64,000 bases of DNA from Propionibacteriaceae bacterium (lineage in GTDB: Bacteria; Actinomycetota; Actinomycetes; Propionibacteriales; Propionibacteriaceae), in assembly GCA_027492545.1 (NCBI GenBank), contig JAPUEL010000096.1, positions 80,344 through 144,343 on the forward strand, given 5' to 3'. Each line of letters opens with the position of its first letter. Within the stretch, counting starts at the first letter, position 1. Below the pieces are notes generated by a model. That model was not told the DNA's origin. It searched no databases and worked only from the letters and a program-made list of their open reading frames with translations. This document shows, in pieces, positions 1 through 9,383 of this stretch. Both the position numbers and the translations under genes were made by a program.

Positions 1-2
1 AC

Positions 3-857
3 GAGCTCAGCCGCAACGGCCGACGCTCGGGGCTCACCTTCGCGCCCGAGGGCGGTTCAGAGCGGATGCGCAAGGTGATCAACAAGATGGTCACCGAGGA
101 CGACCTCATCGACACGGTCGCCGCCGCCTTCTCCTCCGGCTGGCGCCAGGTGAAGCTCTATTTCATGTGCGGGCTGCCCACCGAGACCGACGAGGACGTG
201 CTGGCCATCGCCGACCTGGCACGACGGGTGATCGAGACCGGCCGCAAGGCCTCGGGCACCCGCGACATCCGGTGCACCGTCTCGATCGGCGGGTTCGTGC
301 CCAAGGCGCACACCCCCTTCCAATGGGCAGGCCAGGCGAGCGCAGAGACCATCGACCATCGGCTTCAGCTGCTCCGCGACACCATCCGCCAGGACCGCAA
401 CTACGGCAAGGCCATCGGCATGCGTTACCACGACGGCAAGCCCGGCGTGATCGAGGGGCTCCTGTCGCGCGGAGACCGGCGGGTGGGCCGCGTCATCGAG
501 CGGGTCTGGCGTGAGGGAGGCAAGTTCGACGGGTGGAGCGAGCACTTCAGCTTCGAGCGCTGGACCGCCGCCGCGGCGCAGGAACTCGCGCCCTCCGGCG
601 TGGACCTCGACTGGTACACCACGCGTGAGCGGGGTTACGAGGAGGTCCTGCCGTGGGACCACCTCGACGCCGGCCTGGACCGGGACTGGCTGTGGGAGGA
701 CTGGCAGGACGCCCTCGACGAGCGCGAGGTGGAGGACTGCCGCTGGACACCCTGCTTCGACTGCGGCGTCTGCCCCCAGCTCGACACCGAGATCCAGATC
801 GGACCCACCGGCAAGGTCCTGCTGCCGCTGACGGTTGCGAGGCCTTCGCTGTCCTAG
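3..857 (+). CDS. Radical SAM protein, TIGR03960-like (C-terminal part, 5' end outside window)
   Basis: The reading frame is already open at the window edge, so only the C-terminal ~285 residues are visible. The segment begins with [20 protein letters not shown], a conserved stretch of the uncharacterised radical SAM family TIGR03960, and contains [16 protein letters not shown], typical of the radical SAM barrel. The CxxxCxxC cluster site must lie upstream. The C-terminal tail carries CFDCGVC, a possible extra metal site, and ends in [15 protein letters not shown], as in family members. In many actinobacteria this gene is next to, or fused with, the DUF2344 partner and precedes RNase E/G; here a DUF1846 gene lies between. 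The biochemical role is not established. Family call is confident, function unknown. Confidence 0.85.
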   Translation, partial: ELSRNGRRSGLTFAPEGGSERMRKVINKMVTEDDLIDTVAAAFSSGWRQVKLYFMCGLPTETDEDVLAIADLARRVIETGRKASGTRDIRCTVSIGGFVPKAHTPFQWAGQASAETIDHRLQLLRDTIRQDRNYGKAIGMRYHDGKPGVIEGLLSRGDRRVGRVIERVWREGGKFDGWSEHFSFERWTAAAAQELAPSGVDLDWYTTRERGYEEVLPWDHLDAGLDRDWLWEDWQDALDEREVEDCRWTPCFDCGVCPQLDTEIQIGPTGKVLLPLTVARPSLS

Positions 858-862
858 CCGGG

Positions 863-2386
863 ATGCACCCGATAGGCTGCCCGTCCGTGGACAGCGCGCG
901 CAGAATCGGGTTCGACAGCGGGAAGTATCTCGCCCTCCAGTCTCAGCACATCGACGAGCGGCGCAGGCGCTTCGGCGGCAAGCTGTACCTAGAGTTCGGC
1001 GGGAAGCTGTTCGACGACCACCACGCCTCCCGCGTGCTGCCCGGCTTCACGCCGGACAACAAGATCACGATGCTGGAGACCCTCAAGGACGAGGTCGAGG
1101 TGGTCATCGTGATCAGCGCCCACGACCTGGCCCGCAACAAGGTCCGCGCAGATCTGGGCATCACCTACGAGTCCGACGTGCTGCGGCTGATCGACGAGTT
1201 CCGCTCCTACGGCCTCTACGTGGGCAGCGTGGTGATCACCCAGATGACGGACGAGCACCGCCAGGGGAGGGCGTTCAAACGCAAGCTCGAGCGCCTCGGG
1301 CTCAAGGTGTACCGGCACTACCCGATCAAGGGCTATCCCAGCGACGTGCCCCTGATCGTCAGCGACAACGGCTACGGCCGCAACGACTACATCGAGACCA
1401 CCCGAGACCTGATCGTGGTCACCGCCCCGGGTCCGGGGAGCGGCAAGATGGCCACCTGCCTGTCCCAGCTGTACCACGATCACAAGCGCGGCATCCCGTC
1501 CGGCTACGCCAAGTACGAGACGTTCCCGATCTGGAACCTGCCGCTCGACCACCCGGTCAACCTTGCCTACGAGGCCGCCACGGCGGACCTTGACGACGTC
1601 AACCTGATCGACCCCTTCCACCTCGCCGCCTACGGCGAGCAGGCCGTCAACTACAACCGCGACGTCGAGATCTTCCCAGTGCTCAAGCTGCTGTTCGAGC
1701 AGCTCACCGGCAGCTCTCCCTACCAGTCGCCCACCGACATGGGCGTCAACATGGCGGGCCTGTGCATCTCCGACGACGAGGCCTGCCGAGAGGCCTCCAG
1801 GCAGGAGGTCATCCGCCGCTACTACAAGGCGCTCGTGCACGAGCGCCGTGACGAGCTGGAGCCCACCCTCTCGGACCGCATCGCGCTCACCATGAGCAAG
1901 CTCGGCATCAGCGCCGAGGACCGCCCCGTCGTCGGGCCTGCCCTTGCGGTCGAACGCCGGACGAAGGGGCCGGCTGCCGCGCTGCAGCTTCCGGACGGCT
2001 CGATCGTCACCGGTAAGACGTCCGCCCTGCTCGGCAGCTCGTCCGCGCTGCTCCTCAACGCGCTCAAGCTGCTCGCCGGCCTCCCCGACGACGTCCACCT
2101 CCTCGCGCCCGAGACCATCGGGCCGATTCAGACGCTCAAGACTCGTCACCTTGGCAGCGCCAACCCGCGGCTGCACACCGACGAGGTGCTCATCGCCCTG
2201 TCCGTCGGGGCCACCTACGACGAGAACGCCCGCCGCGCGCTGGCCGAGCTCGCCCATCTGCGGGGCTGCGACGTGCACACCTCGGTGATCCTCGGGCCGG
2301 TCGACGAGGCCATCTTCCGCAACCTGGGCGTCAATGTGACCAGCGAGCCCGTGTTCCAGAGCAAGAAGCTGTACCGGAAGCGCTGA
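863..2386 (+). CDS. DUF1846 family protein
   Basis: About 507 residues, the usual length for DUF1846 proteins. The N-terminal [16 protein letters not shown] and the [22 protein letters not shown] block are the family's most conserved region. A glycine-rich loop, [13 protein letters not shown], resembles a nucleotide-binding loop. Structures of family members show an ATP-binding fold, but the substrate and reaction are unknown. ATG at 863 lies 5 nt after the upstream stop; GTG at 887 ([11 protein letters not shown]) is an alternative that matches the usual family start more closely. Neither has a clear ribosome binding site, so the start is uncertain. The gene separates the radical SAM gene from its usual DUF2344 partner, which suggests a later insertion. 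Confidence 0.85.
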   Translation: MHPIGCPSVDSARRIGFDSGKYLALQSQHIDERRRRFGGKLYLEFGGKLFDDHHASRVLPGFTPDNKITMLETLKDEVEVVIVISAHDLARNKVRADLGITYESDVLRLIDEFRSYGLYVGSVVITQMTDEHRQGRAFKRKLERLGLKVYRHYPIKGYPSDVPLIVSDNGYGRNDYIETTRDLIVVTAPGPGSGKMATCLSQLYHDHKRGIPSGYAKYETFPIWNLPLDHPVNLAYEAATADLDDVNLIDPFHLAAYGEQAVNYNRDVEIFPVLKLLFEQLTGSSPYQSPTDMGVNMAGLCISDDEACREASRQEVIRRYYKALVHERRDELEPTLSDRIALTMSKLGISAEDRPVVGPALAVERRTKGPAAALQLPDGSIVTGKTSALLGSSSALLLNALKLLAGLPDDVHLLAPETIGPIQTLKTRHLGSANPRLHTDEVLIALSVGATYDENARRALAELAHLRGCDVHTSVILGPVDEAIFRNLGVNVTSEPVFQSKKLYRKR

Positions 2387-2420
2387 CGCCAGGCACGCCG
2401 GCCGACAGAGCCCACTCGTC

Positions 2421-2426
2421 TACACT
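2421..2426 (+). promoter_or_regulatory. -10 box (TACACT) for a leaderless DUF2344 transcript
   Basis: TACACT ends 7 nt before the GTG start at 2434 and no Shine-Dalgarno sequence is present. This spacing is the actinobacterial arrangement for leaderless mRNA, where transcription starts at or next to the initiation codon. No clear -35 box. Inferred from sequence only. Confidence 0.45.
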
Positions 2427-2433
2427 TCCGCGC

Positions 2434-3132
2434 GTGGGTACACGACAGCCGCCAGTCCAGCAGGCCCCTCCGGCGCAGAAGCTGAGGCTGCGCTACGCGA
2501 AGCGTGGGCCGGGGCGTTTCACCTCCCACCGCGACTTCGGCCGTGCGTTGGAGCGTGCGCTGAGGCGCGCCGGGATTCCGATGGCCTACTCCTCGGGCTT
2601 CTCACCCCATCCGCGAATCTCCTACGCGAACGCAGCCCCCACGTCGGCGGCCTCGGAGGCGGAGTACGTGGAGCTCGGCTTGAGTGAGGTGTGCAACCCG
2701 GTCAGGGTCATGGAGGCGCTGAACGAGGTGCTTCCGCACGGGTTCGTCGTGCTCGACGTCGCCGAGGCGGTGAAGGCGCCGCTGGGTGACCTGCTTCAGG
2801 CGTCGGAATGGGTGGTGTCGATGGCCGGCGCGCAGCCGCGCGTGCTCGCGGAGGCCGTGGCCGCCCTGCTGGCGCTGGAGACCCACACGGTGGAGCGCAT
2901 GACGAAGAACGGCATCCGCTCGTTCGACGTGCGCAGCGCCATCGTCTCCCTCACCGTCATCGATGACGAGACACTTGTCCTCCGCTCGATCCACCAGACC
3001 CCCCTCGTGCGACCCGACGACGTGGTGACCGCCCTGCGCGCGCTGGACCCGCGGGTGCCGTCTCAGGCGCTGCTCACCCGTCTCACCCAGGGCCCGTTGG
3101 GGGAGGACGGCATCGGGGATCCCTTGCGTTGA
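2434..3132 (+). CDS. TIGR03936 / DUF2344 family protein
   Basis: 232 residues, matching the DUF2344 (TIGR03936) family. The N-terminal LRLRYAKRGPGRFTSHRDF and IPMAYSSGFSPHPRISYA are family hallmarks. The protein is fused to, or encoded beside, the TIGR03960 radical SAM protein in many bacteria and may act with it on RNA or a ribosome-linked substrate, but the function is unproven. The GTG start is supported by a -10 box 7 nt upstream (leaderless). RNase E/G follows 195 nt downstream. Confidence 0.85.
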   Translation: MGTRQPPVQQAPPAQKLRLRYAKRGPGRFTSHRDFGRALERALRRAGIPMAYSSGFSPHPRISYANAAPTSAASEAEYVELGLSEVCNPVRVMEALNEVLPHGFVVLDVAEAVKAPLGDLLQASEWVVSMAGAQPRVLAEAVAALLALETHTVERMTKNGIRSFDVRSAIVSLTVIDDETLVLRSIHQTPLVRPDDVVTALRALDPRVPSQALLTRLTQGPLGEDGIGDPLR

Positions 3133-3327
3133 TCGTGTCGCAGTACGCGATGCGGTTGGACGGTGTGCGACAATAACGATCAGGTCACGACACCGCCCGG
3201 TGTCACCTGGAGCAGCGAGGCTGCACCGCGGCATGTCTGCCGCGACTGCTCGCACTGCCCCGGATGGCCTCAGTCTTAGCGCACAGCGCGTCTGTGCCAG
3301 TCCGCGCATCTGCGTGTAAGGAGCCCC

Positions 3328-6195
3328 ATGCTCGACACTGAAAACGACGGCACGACCGCCGAAGACAACACCACCCCCGTGACGCCGGTCCGCCGCCGCC
3401 GCGCCGCAGGTCGTCCGGCCGGTCCCCCTCAGGAGGGTGCCGTTGTGGCGCCGACCGACACCCAGGCCCCCGCGCCGGAGGCCGAGGCGGCCACCCTGAC
3501 CCCCAGGCGCCGACGGGTGGCGTCGAAGCCGGAAGGCGACACCGCCCCGGCACGTCGCCGCCGGGTCAAGCCGGTCGAGCCCGCCGAGTCCCCGGAGGAC
3601 ACGCCCTCGGTGCAGCCTGCTCCGGAGCCCTCGCTCCCCGCAGTCGCTCAGGAAGCGCCGGTCGCCGATGCGCCGGTCGCCGATGCGCCGGTCAAGCCGG
3701 TACGTCGTCGCGCCACCCGCCGCACGGCGCCGCCCGAGCCTGTCGTGCCGGCAGCTGAACTCTCCGTTGCGCAGGCGCCGGAGGAGCCGGCCTTCGAGCC
3801 CCTGAGTGTTGAGCCCGCCGCCGAGTCCTTGAGTGTTGAGCCGGCCGAGTCGCTAAATGTTGAGCCGGCCGCCGCTCAGCCGTCCCCGCCGCCGGCCCGC
3901 CGTCGGCGCGCCTCGAGGCCGGCAGCCGCGCCGGAGCCCGTGGTCGCACCCGAGCCCGCCGCAGCCCACGAGAGCGGTGCGGCCGAGGAACCTGCGGCCA
4001 CCGACAGCCCTGCTGAGGGACCCGAGGCCGTTCCGGTGCCCGAGCCGGCCCCTCAACCCGACACTGAACCAGAGGAACTGCCTGCCGAGCAGGCGGCTCC
4101 CGTGCAGCCGGCAGCCGAGCAGGGCCGCGGGCGTCGTCGTCGTGCCACCCGCCCCGCCGCACCGCCTGCCGCCTCCGCCGAGGACCACAGCGCCGACGTG
4201 ATCGGCGACGCACTGCGCGCAGCGGAGGAGCTCGCCGAGGCGCGCAAAGCGCTCCTGACGGACCCGTTCCTGACGGCCGCCGCGCGCGACCAGCAGTTGG
4301 CTGCCCTGGCCGGCGCCATCGCGGGCGCCTCCGAGGAGGACGAGCCGTTGGCCGACGAGGACCTTGACGATGCCTCGCTGGAGCCCGGCGCCGAGGAGCC
4401 GGATCTCGAGGAGCCCGAGGGCGACGCCGACGAGGACATTGCCGACGACGAGGCGGACGGGGACCGCCCGTCGCGCCGCCGCCGCAGGCGCGGAGGGCGT
4501 CGTCGCCGTCGTGGAAGCGCGCGCGACGATGCTGATGAAGATGACGTCGACGAGGCCGAGGAGACCGAGACCGGCGCGACCGCGTCCCCCCGGGACGCGG
4601 AGGCGGAGCCGGAGCCGGATTCCGAGGCCGAGGGCGAGGGCGAGCCGGACGCAGAGGCGGACGACTCCGGCACCACACGCCGTCGCCGTCGTCGTCGCCG
4701 TCGCGGCGAGGGCGCGGACGCGGAGTCCACGTCCTCAGACGAGGTCACCGGCATCGAGGGCTCGACCCGCATGGAGGCCAAGCGCCAGCGCCGGAAGGAG
4801 TCGCGCGCCGCCGGGCGCCGCCGCGCCCCGATCCTCAGCGAGGCCGAGTTCCTCGCGCGCCGCGAGTCGGTCGACCGGAAGCTGGTCATCCGCCAGTCCG
4901 AGGACTACACCCAGCTGGCCGTCGTCGAGGACAACATCCTCGTCGAGCACTACGTGGACAAGGCCTCGGCCACGTCGCTGATCGGCAACATCTACCTCGG
5001 TCGCGTTCAGAACGTCCTTCCGAGCATGGAGGCCGCCTTCATCGACATCGGTCGCGGGCGCAACGCCGTCCTCTACGCCGGCGAGGTGGACTGGGCCGCG
5101 TTCGGCGTGACCGGCGAGAACCGTAAGGTCGAGAACGTCCTGAAGTCCGGCCAGAGCGTGCTCGTCCAGGTCACGAAGGATCCGGTGGGTGCGAAGGGGT
5201 CGCGGCTGACCAGCCACATCTCGCTGCCCGGCCGCTACATCGTCTACTCACCCGGCGGACACCTGTCCGGCATCTCCCGCAAGCTGCCGGACCACGAGCG
5301 CAGCCGGCTCCGGACGGTCCTCGGTTCGCTGATCTCCGACGACGAGTCCGTGATCGTGCGCACCGCCGCCGAGGGGGCCAGCGAGGACGAGCTCATCCGC
5401 GACGTCAACCGGCTCAAGGCGCAGTGGGAGGTCATCGAGAAGAAGGCCAAGCAGGGTAGCGCCCCTCAGGCCCTCTACTCCGAGCCGGACCTCACTCTCA
5501 GGATCGTCCGGGACCTCTTCACGGAGGACTTCGGCCAGCTGATCGTCCAGGGCGACGGCGGCCCGACGGACGCCTACGACGCCATCTCGGCCTACGTCGG
5601 GCACGTCGCGCCACACCTGGCCGAGCGGCTCGTCCGCTTCGAGGTGGCGGAGGACGGGCGCGACGCGTTCGCGCAGTTCAAGATCGACGACCAGATCGCC
5701 AAGGCACTCGACCGCAAGGTGTTCCTGCCGTCCGGTGGCTCGCTCGTCATCGACCGCACCGAGGCCATGACGGTCATCGACGTCAACACCGGCCGCTTCA
5801 CCGGCGCCGGAGGCAACCTCGAGGCCACCGTCACCAGCAACAACCTGGAGGCGGCGGAGGAGATCGTCCGGCAGCTGCGGCTGAGGGATCTCGGCGGCAT
5901 CATCGTGATCGACTTCATCGACATGGTCCTGCCGAGCAACCGGGAGCTGCTGCTGCGCCGGCTCGTCGAGTGCCTGGGCCGCGACCGCACGCGCCACCAG
6001 GTGGCGGAGGTGACCAGCCTCGGCCTCGTCCAGCTGACCCGAAAGCGGATCGGCACAGGGCTGCAGGAGGCCTTCACCGAGCCGTGTGAGCACTGCCAGG
6101 GCGCCGGTTACGTGCGCTTCGAGGAGCCGGTGGACTCGCAGGCGCCCTCGGACGGCGGCGAGCGCCGATCGCCCCGTCGACGGGGCCGCAAGTAG
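3328..6195 (+). CDS. rne: Ribonuclease E/G with long disordered N-terminal extension
   Basis: 955 residues. Endoribonuclease for mRNA decay and rRNA processing, cytosolic. Residues 1-~490 are low-complexity: Pro/Ala/Glu-rich with short tandem repeats (APVADAPVADAPV; three LSVEPA-like units), acidic tracts and Arg blocks ([14 protein letters not shown], then ten consecutive Arg near 450), probably RNA-binding. The S1 domain lies around 530-625, followed by the RNase E/G catalytic domain. The two catalytic aspartates lie in VIDVNTGRFTG (~818) and IDFIDM (~865). CEHCQGAGYV near the C-terminus supplies a CxxC that would be the zinc-link. Actinobacterial enzymes usually carry such N-terminal arms, unlike E. 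coli. AAGGAG lies 5 nt before ATG. Could equally be named rng. Confidence 0.95.
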   Translation: MLDTENDGTTAEDNTTPVTPVRRRRAAGRPAGPPQEGAVVAPTDTQAPAPEAEAATLTPRRRRVASKPEGDTAPARRRRVKPVEPAESPEDTPSVQPAPEPSLPAVAQEAPVADAPVADAPVKPVRRRATRRTAPPEPVVPAAELSVAQAPEEPAFEPLSVEPAAESLSVEPAESLNVEPAAAQPSPPPARRRRASRPAAAPEPVVAPEPAAAHESGAAEEPAATDSPAEGPEAVPVPEPAPQPDTEPEELPAEQAAPVQPAAEQGRGRRRRATRPAAPPAASAEDHSADVIGDALRAAEELAEARKALLTDPFLTAAARDQQLAALAGAIAGASEEDEPLADEDLDDASLEPGAEEPDLEEPEGDADEDIADDEADGDRPSRRRRRRGGRRRRRGSARDDADEDDVDEAEETETGATASPRDAEAEPEPDSEAEGEGEPDAEADDSGTTRRRRRRRRRGEGADAESTSSDEVTGIEGSTRMEAKRQRRKESRAAGRRRAPILSEAEFLARRESVDRKLVIRQSEDYTQLAVVEDNILVEHYVDKASATSLIGNIYLGRVQNVLPSMEAAFIDIGRGRNAVLYAGEVDWAAFGVTGENRKVENVLKSGQSVLVQVTKDPVGAKGSRLTSHISLPGRYIVYSPGGHLSGISRKLPDHERSRLRTVLGSLISDDESVIVRTAAEGASEDELIRDVNRLKAQWEVIEKKAKQGSAPQALYSEPDLTLRIVRDLFTEDFGQLIVQGDGGPTDAYDAISAYVGHVAPHLAERLVRFEVAEDGRDAFAQFKIDDQIAKALDRKVFLPSGGSLVIDRTEAMTVIDVNTGRFTGAGGNLEATVTSNNLEAAEEIVRQLRLRDLGGIIVIDFIDMVLPSNRELLLRRLVECLGRDRTRHQVAEVTSLGLVQLTRKRIGTGLQEAFTEPCEHCQGAGYVRFEEPVDSQAPSDGGERRSPRRRGRK

Positions 6196-6203
6196 GGCCT
6201 CAT

Positions 6204-6233
6204 TTGGCCATTTCCACGCGGGCGGGTTAGCAT
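6204..6233 (+). promoter_or_regulatory. Sigma70-type promoter upstream of rpmB
   Basis: TTGGCC (6204-6209) and TAGCAT (6228-6233) are separated by 18 nt. Transcription would start near 6240, leaving a leader of about 75 nt before rpmB. Confidence 0.5.
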
Positions 6234-6315
6234 TGTGCGGTTGCCTGCTCGCGTGGGCTACACCTCAAGAGCAATCCAGGCTTCAATCCTGGGCACAGAC
6301 AACAAGGAGATTCCA

Positions 6316-6501
6316 GTGGCCGCCACGTGTGATGTTTGCGCCAAGGGACCCGGCTTCGGTCACAACGTTCCTTGGTCGAAGAAGAAGACCAATCGCCGCT
6401 GGAACCCGAACATCCAGCGCGTGCGTGCCACCATCAACGGCACCCCGCAGCGCGTGAACGTGTGCACCTCCTGCCTCAAGGCAGGCAAGGTCTCGCGCTA
6501 G
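6316..6501 (+). CDS. rpmB: 50S ribosomal protein L28
   Basis: 61 residues with the L28 signature CDVCAKGPGFGHNV...NRRWNPNIQ. Component of the large ribosomal subunit. Two CxxC pairs (CDVC at the N-terminus, CTSC near the C-terminus) make this the zinc-binding (C+) form. The GTG start is fixed by AAGGAGA 5 nt upstream and by the usual family start. It has its own promoter and is followed by a strong terminator, so it is probably a single-gene transcript. Confidence 0.97.
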   Translation: MAATCDVCAKGPGFGHNVPWSKKKTNRRWNPNIQRVRATINGTPQRVNVCTSCLKAGKVSR

Positions 6502-6521
6502 TCCGCATCCCTGAACACAGC

Positions 6522-6553
6522 AACCGGCGGCCCGCTGAAGCGGGCCGCCGGTT
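6522..6553 (+). terminator. Rho-independent terminator after rpmB
   Basis: Perfect 14-bp GC-rich stem (AACCGGCGGCCCGC and its complement) with a TGAA loop, followed by CTTG. The stem is symmetrical, but it sits 20 nt after the rpmB stop and before the recG promoter. Confidence 0.85.
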
Positions 6554-6597
6554 CTTGCGTCCCCCGTCGCACCGGCCGGCCTGTCCGGGGCGCCCGG

Positions 6598-6603
6598 TAG
6601 GGT
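6598..6603 (+). promoter_or_regulatory. -10 box (TAGGGT) for leaderless recG
   Basis: TAGGGT ends 6 nt before the recG ATG at 6610 and there is no ribosome binding site, which fits a leaderless transcript. Confidence 0.45.
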
Positions 6604-6609
6604 CGGGTC

Positions 6610-8802
6610 ATGTCCTCCTGGCGCACCCCCATCTACCGCGAACTGGGCCGCCGCCTCGTCGATGTGCTGGGCTCGAAGACGGCGGACGGCTTCGAGAAGC
6701 TCGGGCTCGTCACCGTCGATGACCTGGTGCGCCACGTGCCGCGCCGCTACATCTCCGGTACCGGGATGTCGGACTTCGCGACGCTGAGGGTGGGGGAGGA
6801 GGTGGCGGTCGTCGCCGAGGTCCTTGGGGCGAAGACCTTCGGCACCATCCCGAGCGCCCGGGTGCAGGCGGTGCTGAGCGATGGCCACGGACGGTTGTCC
6901 ATCACCCTGTTCGCGCGATACGAGCGCCACCTGAAGTGGTGGGTTGGCCTGCTGCAGCCAGGGTCCAGGGGGATCTTCATCGGCCGGGTCGGCAGCTTCA
7001 ACGGCGAACTCCAGCTCGCCCACCCGGATTTCGTGATGCTCGACGGGACGAGGGTGTCGGGGCGCAAGTCCTCGACGAAGCAGGCGGCGATGGCGCGTAG
7101 CGTCCAACGCGCCACCATGATCGGCCTGTACCCCGCCACGTCGAAGCTGCCCACCTGGGTGATCGCCGAGTCTGTGCAGCTGGTGCTGCCGTCACTGACG
7201 GGCGACACGCTCCCTGCCTGGGTGGTTGAGCAGGCCGGCGTCCTGCCCTTCGCCGAGGCGCTCAGCGCGGTCCATGAGCCGGTGGAGCTCCGCCAGGCGG
7301 AGTTCGGGCAGGCCCGATTGCGGTTCGACGAGGCCTTCGGCATCCAGCTCGCCATGGCGGCGCGGCGTCGTGAGGCGGCCGGCGAGCTGGCCACGCCTCG
7401 GCCGCGTCGGCGCGGCGGGCTGCTCGAGGAGTTCGACCGGAGGCTGCCCTTCACTCTCACGGCTGGGCAGCAGAGCATCGGGGAGACCCTCTTCGACGAG
7501 CTGGCGAAGGGTTCCCCGATGAACCGGCTGCTCCAGGGCGAGGTGGGCTCAGGAAAGACTCTGGTGGCGTTGAGGGCCATGCTCGCAGTCGTCGACGCCG
7601 GGGGCCAGGCGGTCCTCCTGGCACCCACCGAGGTGCTTGCCAAGCAGCATCACCAGACCATCACGAGGCTGCTGGGGGATCTGGGGCAGGGCCGTCAGCT
7701 GGGGGCACATCCGGACGCCACGGGCATCGTGCTGCTCACCGGTAGCCGTTCCGCCGCGGCGAAGCGGGGCGTCCTCAACGACATCGTGACCGGGGAGGCG
7801 GGCATCGTCATCGGTACGCACGCGCTCCTCAGCGACCCGGTCACCTTCTTCGACCTCGGGCTGGTCGTGGTCGACGAGCAGCACCGCTTCGGCGTGGAGC
7901 AGCGCGCGGCCCTGTCGGCGAAGGCCGAGCGCAAGCCCCACACCCTGGTCATGACCGCCACCCCCATCCCGCGCTCGATCGCCATGACCGTGTTCGGGGA
8001 CCTCGAGGTCAGCGAGCTGCGTGAGCTTCCCGCCGGGCGCGCCCCGGTGCAGACCGTGTTCGTGGACACCGCCAGGAACCCGCACTGGGTGGACCGGGCG
8101 TGGCAGAGGATCAGGGAAGAGGTGGCTCTGGGGCGTCAGGCGTTCGTGGTGTGTCCCGCGATCACCGCGAAGGAGGCCGAGGGCACGGGCGCGGCACCGG
8201 TTGCCGCCGTCGAGGTGCTCGGGCCGGAGCTGGCGGAGGGGCCGCTCCAGGGGCTCCGCGTGGGGACGGTCCACGGAAGGCAGCCGGCGGCAGAGCGGGA
8301 CGAGGCCATGGCGGCGTTCGGCGAGGGACGCCTCGACGTGATCGTGGCGACCACGGTCATCGAGGTGGGCGTGGACGTGCCGAACGCCTCGGTGATGGTG
8401 GTCCTCGACGCGGACCGGTTCGGGTTGAGCCAGCTGCACCAGCTCCGCGGCCGCATCGGCCGCGGCGAACATCCGGGGCTATGCCTGCTGTTGGCCGCGG
8501 TCGGGGAGAATCTCGACGCGGAAACGCGTCTCCAGGCCATGGTGTCCACCACGGACGGCTTCGAGCTGGCCGAGCTGGACCTGCGGATCAGGCGCGAGGG
8601 CGACGTCCTGGGCGCCGCGCAGTCCGGAGGCGGCACCCTGAAGCTTCTGCGTGCCCTCGACGACGCCGAGGTGATCCGGGCCGCCAAGGTCCTCGCGGAA
8701 CGGGTCCTGGCCGACGATCGGGCCGGCTCGGATCCGCTGCTGGCAGACCTGATGACCAAGGCCGAGGCGGTCGCGGCCGGGGAGTGGATGGACAAGACAT
8801 GA
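6610..8802 (+). CDS. recG: ATP-dependent DNA helicase RecG
   Basis: 730 residues. Branch-migrating helicase that remodels stalled forks and Holliday junctions. The N-terminal wedge/OB domain (to ~200) is followed by two helicase domains: Walker A GEVGSGKT (310-317), DEQH box (422-425) followed by RFGVEQR, TATPIPRS, and the C-terminal QLRGRIGRG motif VI. Length is typical for actinobacteria. First gene of a run with rsmD and coaD; its stop overlaps the rsmD start (ATGA). Confidence 0.97.
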   Translation: MSSWRTPIYRELGRRLVDVLGSKTADGFEKLGLVTVDDLVRHVPRRYISGTGMSDFATLRVGEEVAVVAEVLGAKTFGTIPSARVQAVLSDGHGRLSITLFARYERHLKWWVGLLQPGSRGIFIGRVGSFNGELQLAHPDFVMLDGTRVSGRKSSTKQAAMARSVQRATMIGLYPATSKLPTWVIAESVQLVLPSLTGDTLPAWVVEQAGVLPFAEALSAVHEPVELRQAEFGQARLRFDEAFGIQLAMAARRREAAGELATPRPRRRGGLLEEFDRRLPFTLTAGQQSIGETLFDELAKGSPMNRLLQGEVGSGKTLVALRAMLAVVDAGGQAVLLAPTEVLAKQHHQTITRLLGDLGQGRQLGAHPDATGIVLLTGSRSAAAKRGVLNDIVTGEAGIVIGTHALLSDPVTFFDLGLVVVDEQHRFGVEQRAALSAKAERKPHTLVMTATPIPRSIAMTVFGDLEVSELRELPAGRAPVQTVFVDTARNPHWVDRAWQRIREEVALGRQAFVVCPAITAKEAEGTGAAPVAAVEVLGPELAEGPLQGLRVGTVHGRQPAAERDEAMAAFGEGRLDVIVATTVIEVGVDVPNASVMVVLDADRFGLSQLHQLRGRIGRGEHPGLCLLLAAVGENLDAETRLQAMVSTTDGFELAELDLRIRREGDVLGAAQSGGGTLKLLRALDDAEVIRAAKVLAERVLADDRAGSDPLLADLMTKAEAVAAGEWMDKT

Positions 8803-9374
8803 GCAGGATCATCGCCGGGCGGGCCAAGGGGCACCGCCTCGCCACGCCGAAGGGGGCGCGCACCCGGCCCACCACTGACCGGACGCGGGAGGCGCTCTTC
8901 TCGGCGCTCGCGAGCTGGTTCGGCACCGCGGACGCGGAGGCCTCCGCGCACCTCGCCGGGGTGTCCGTGCTGGACCTCTTCGCGGGTTCGGGGGCGGTCG
9001 GCCTTGAGGCGGCCAGCAGGGGAGCAGGCCCGGTCGTCCTGGTCGAACACGACCGCCCGACCGCACGCCTGATCCAGGACAACGCCAGGGCCACCGGCCT
9101 CGCGGTGGAGGTCCGCGCAGTCAAGGCCGAGGCGGTGGCCCAGGCCCCGGGGGGCCGGTTCGACCTGATCTTCCTCGACCCCCCCTACGACCTGGCCACC
9201 GACGCCGTGGAGTCCCTGCTCGGCCTCCTGGCCGGTGGGGCAGTGGCCGAGCGGGGCCTGGTGGTGGTCGAGCGCTCGTCCAGGGACCGCGCCCCCGCGT
9301 GGCCGGACCTGTTCACAGACACCTGGCATCGCGGCTACGGTGAGACGACGCTCCACTTCGGAGCCGTGGACTAG
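8799..9374 (+). CDS. rsmD: 16S rRNA (guanine966-N2)-methyltransferase RsmD
   Basis: 191 residues. SAM-dependent methylation of G966 in 16S rRNA. Visible motifs: N-terminal RIIAGRAKG, TRPTTDRTREALF, SAM-binding LDLFAGSGAVGLEA, and the catalytic DPPY (LDPPYDL). The start overlaps the recG stop by 4 nt, so translation is coupled. The rsmD-coaD pair is conserved widely. Confidence 0.95.
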   Translation: MSRIIAGRAKGHRLATPKGARTRPTTDRTREALFSALASWFGTADAEASAHLAGVSVLDLFAGSGAVGLEAASRGAGPVVLVEHDRPTARLIQDNARATGLAVEVRAVKAEAVAQAPGGRFDLIFLDPPYDLATDAVESLLGLLAGGAVAERGLVVVERSSRDRAPAWPDLFTDTWHRGYGETTLHFGAVD

Positions 9375-9383
9375 GAGCAACGC

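Noticed and set aside
989..2278. 429-codon open frame on the minus strand opposite DUF1846
   Set aside because: High GC makes long antisense frames; no motif, poor start, and the plus-strand frame carries clear DUF1846 signatures.
4053..4889. 278-codon minus frame opposite the RNase E arm
   Set aside because: Ser/Arg-rich shadow of a repetitive coding region, no independent signals.
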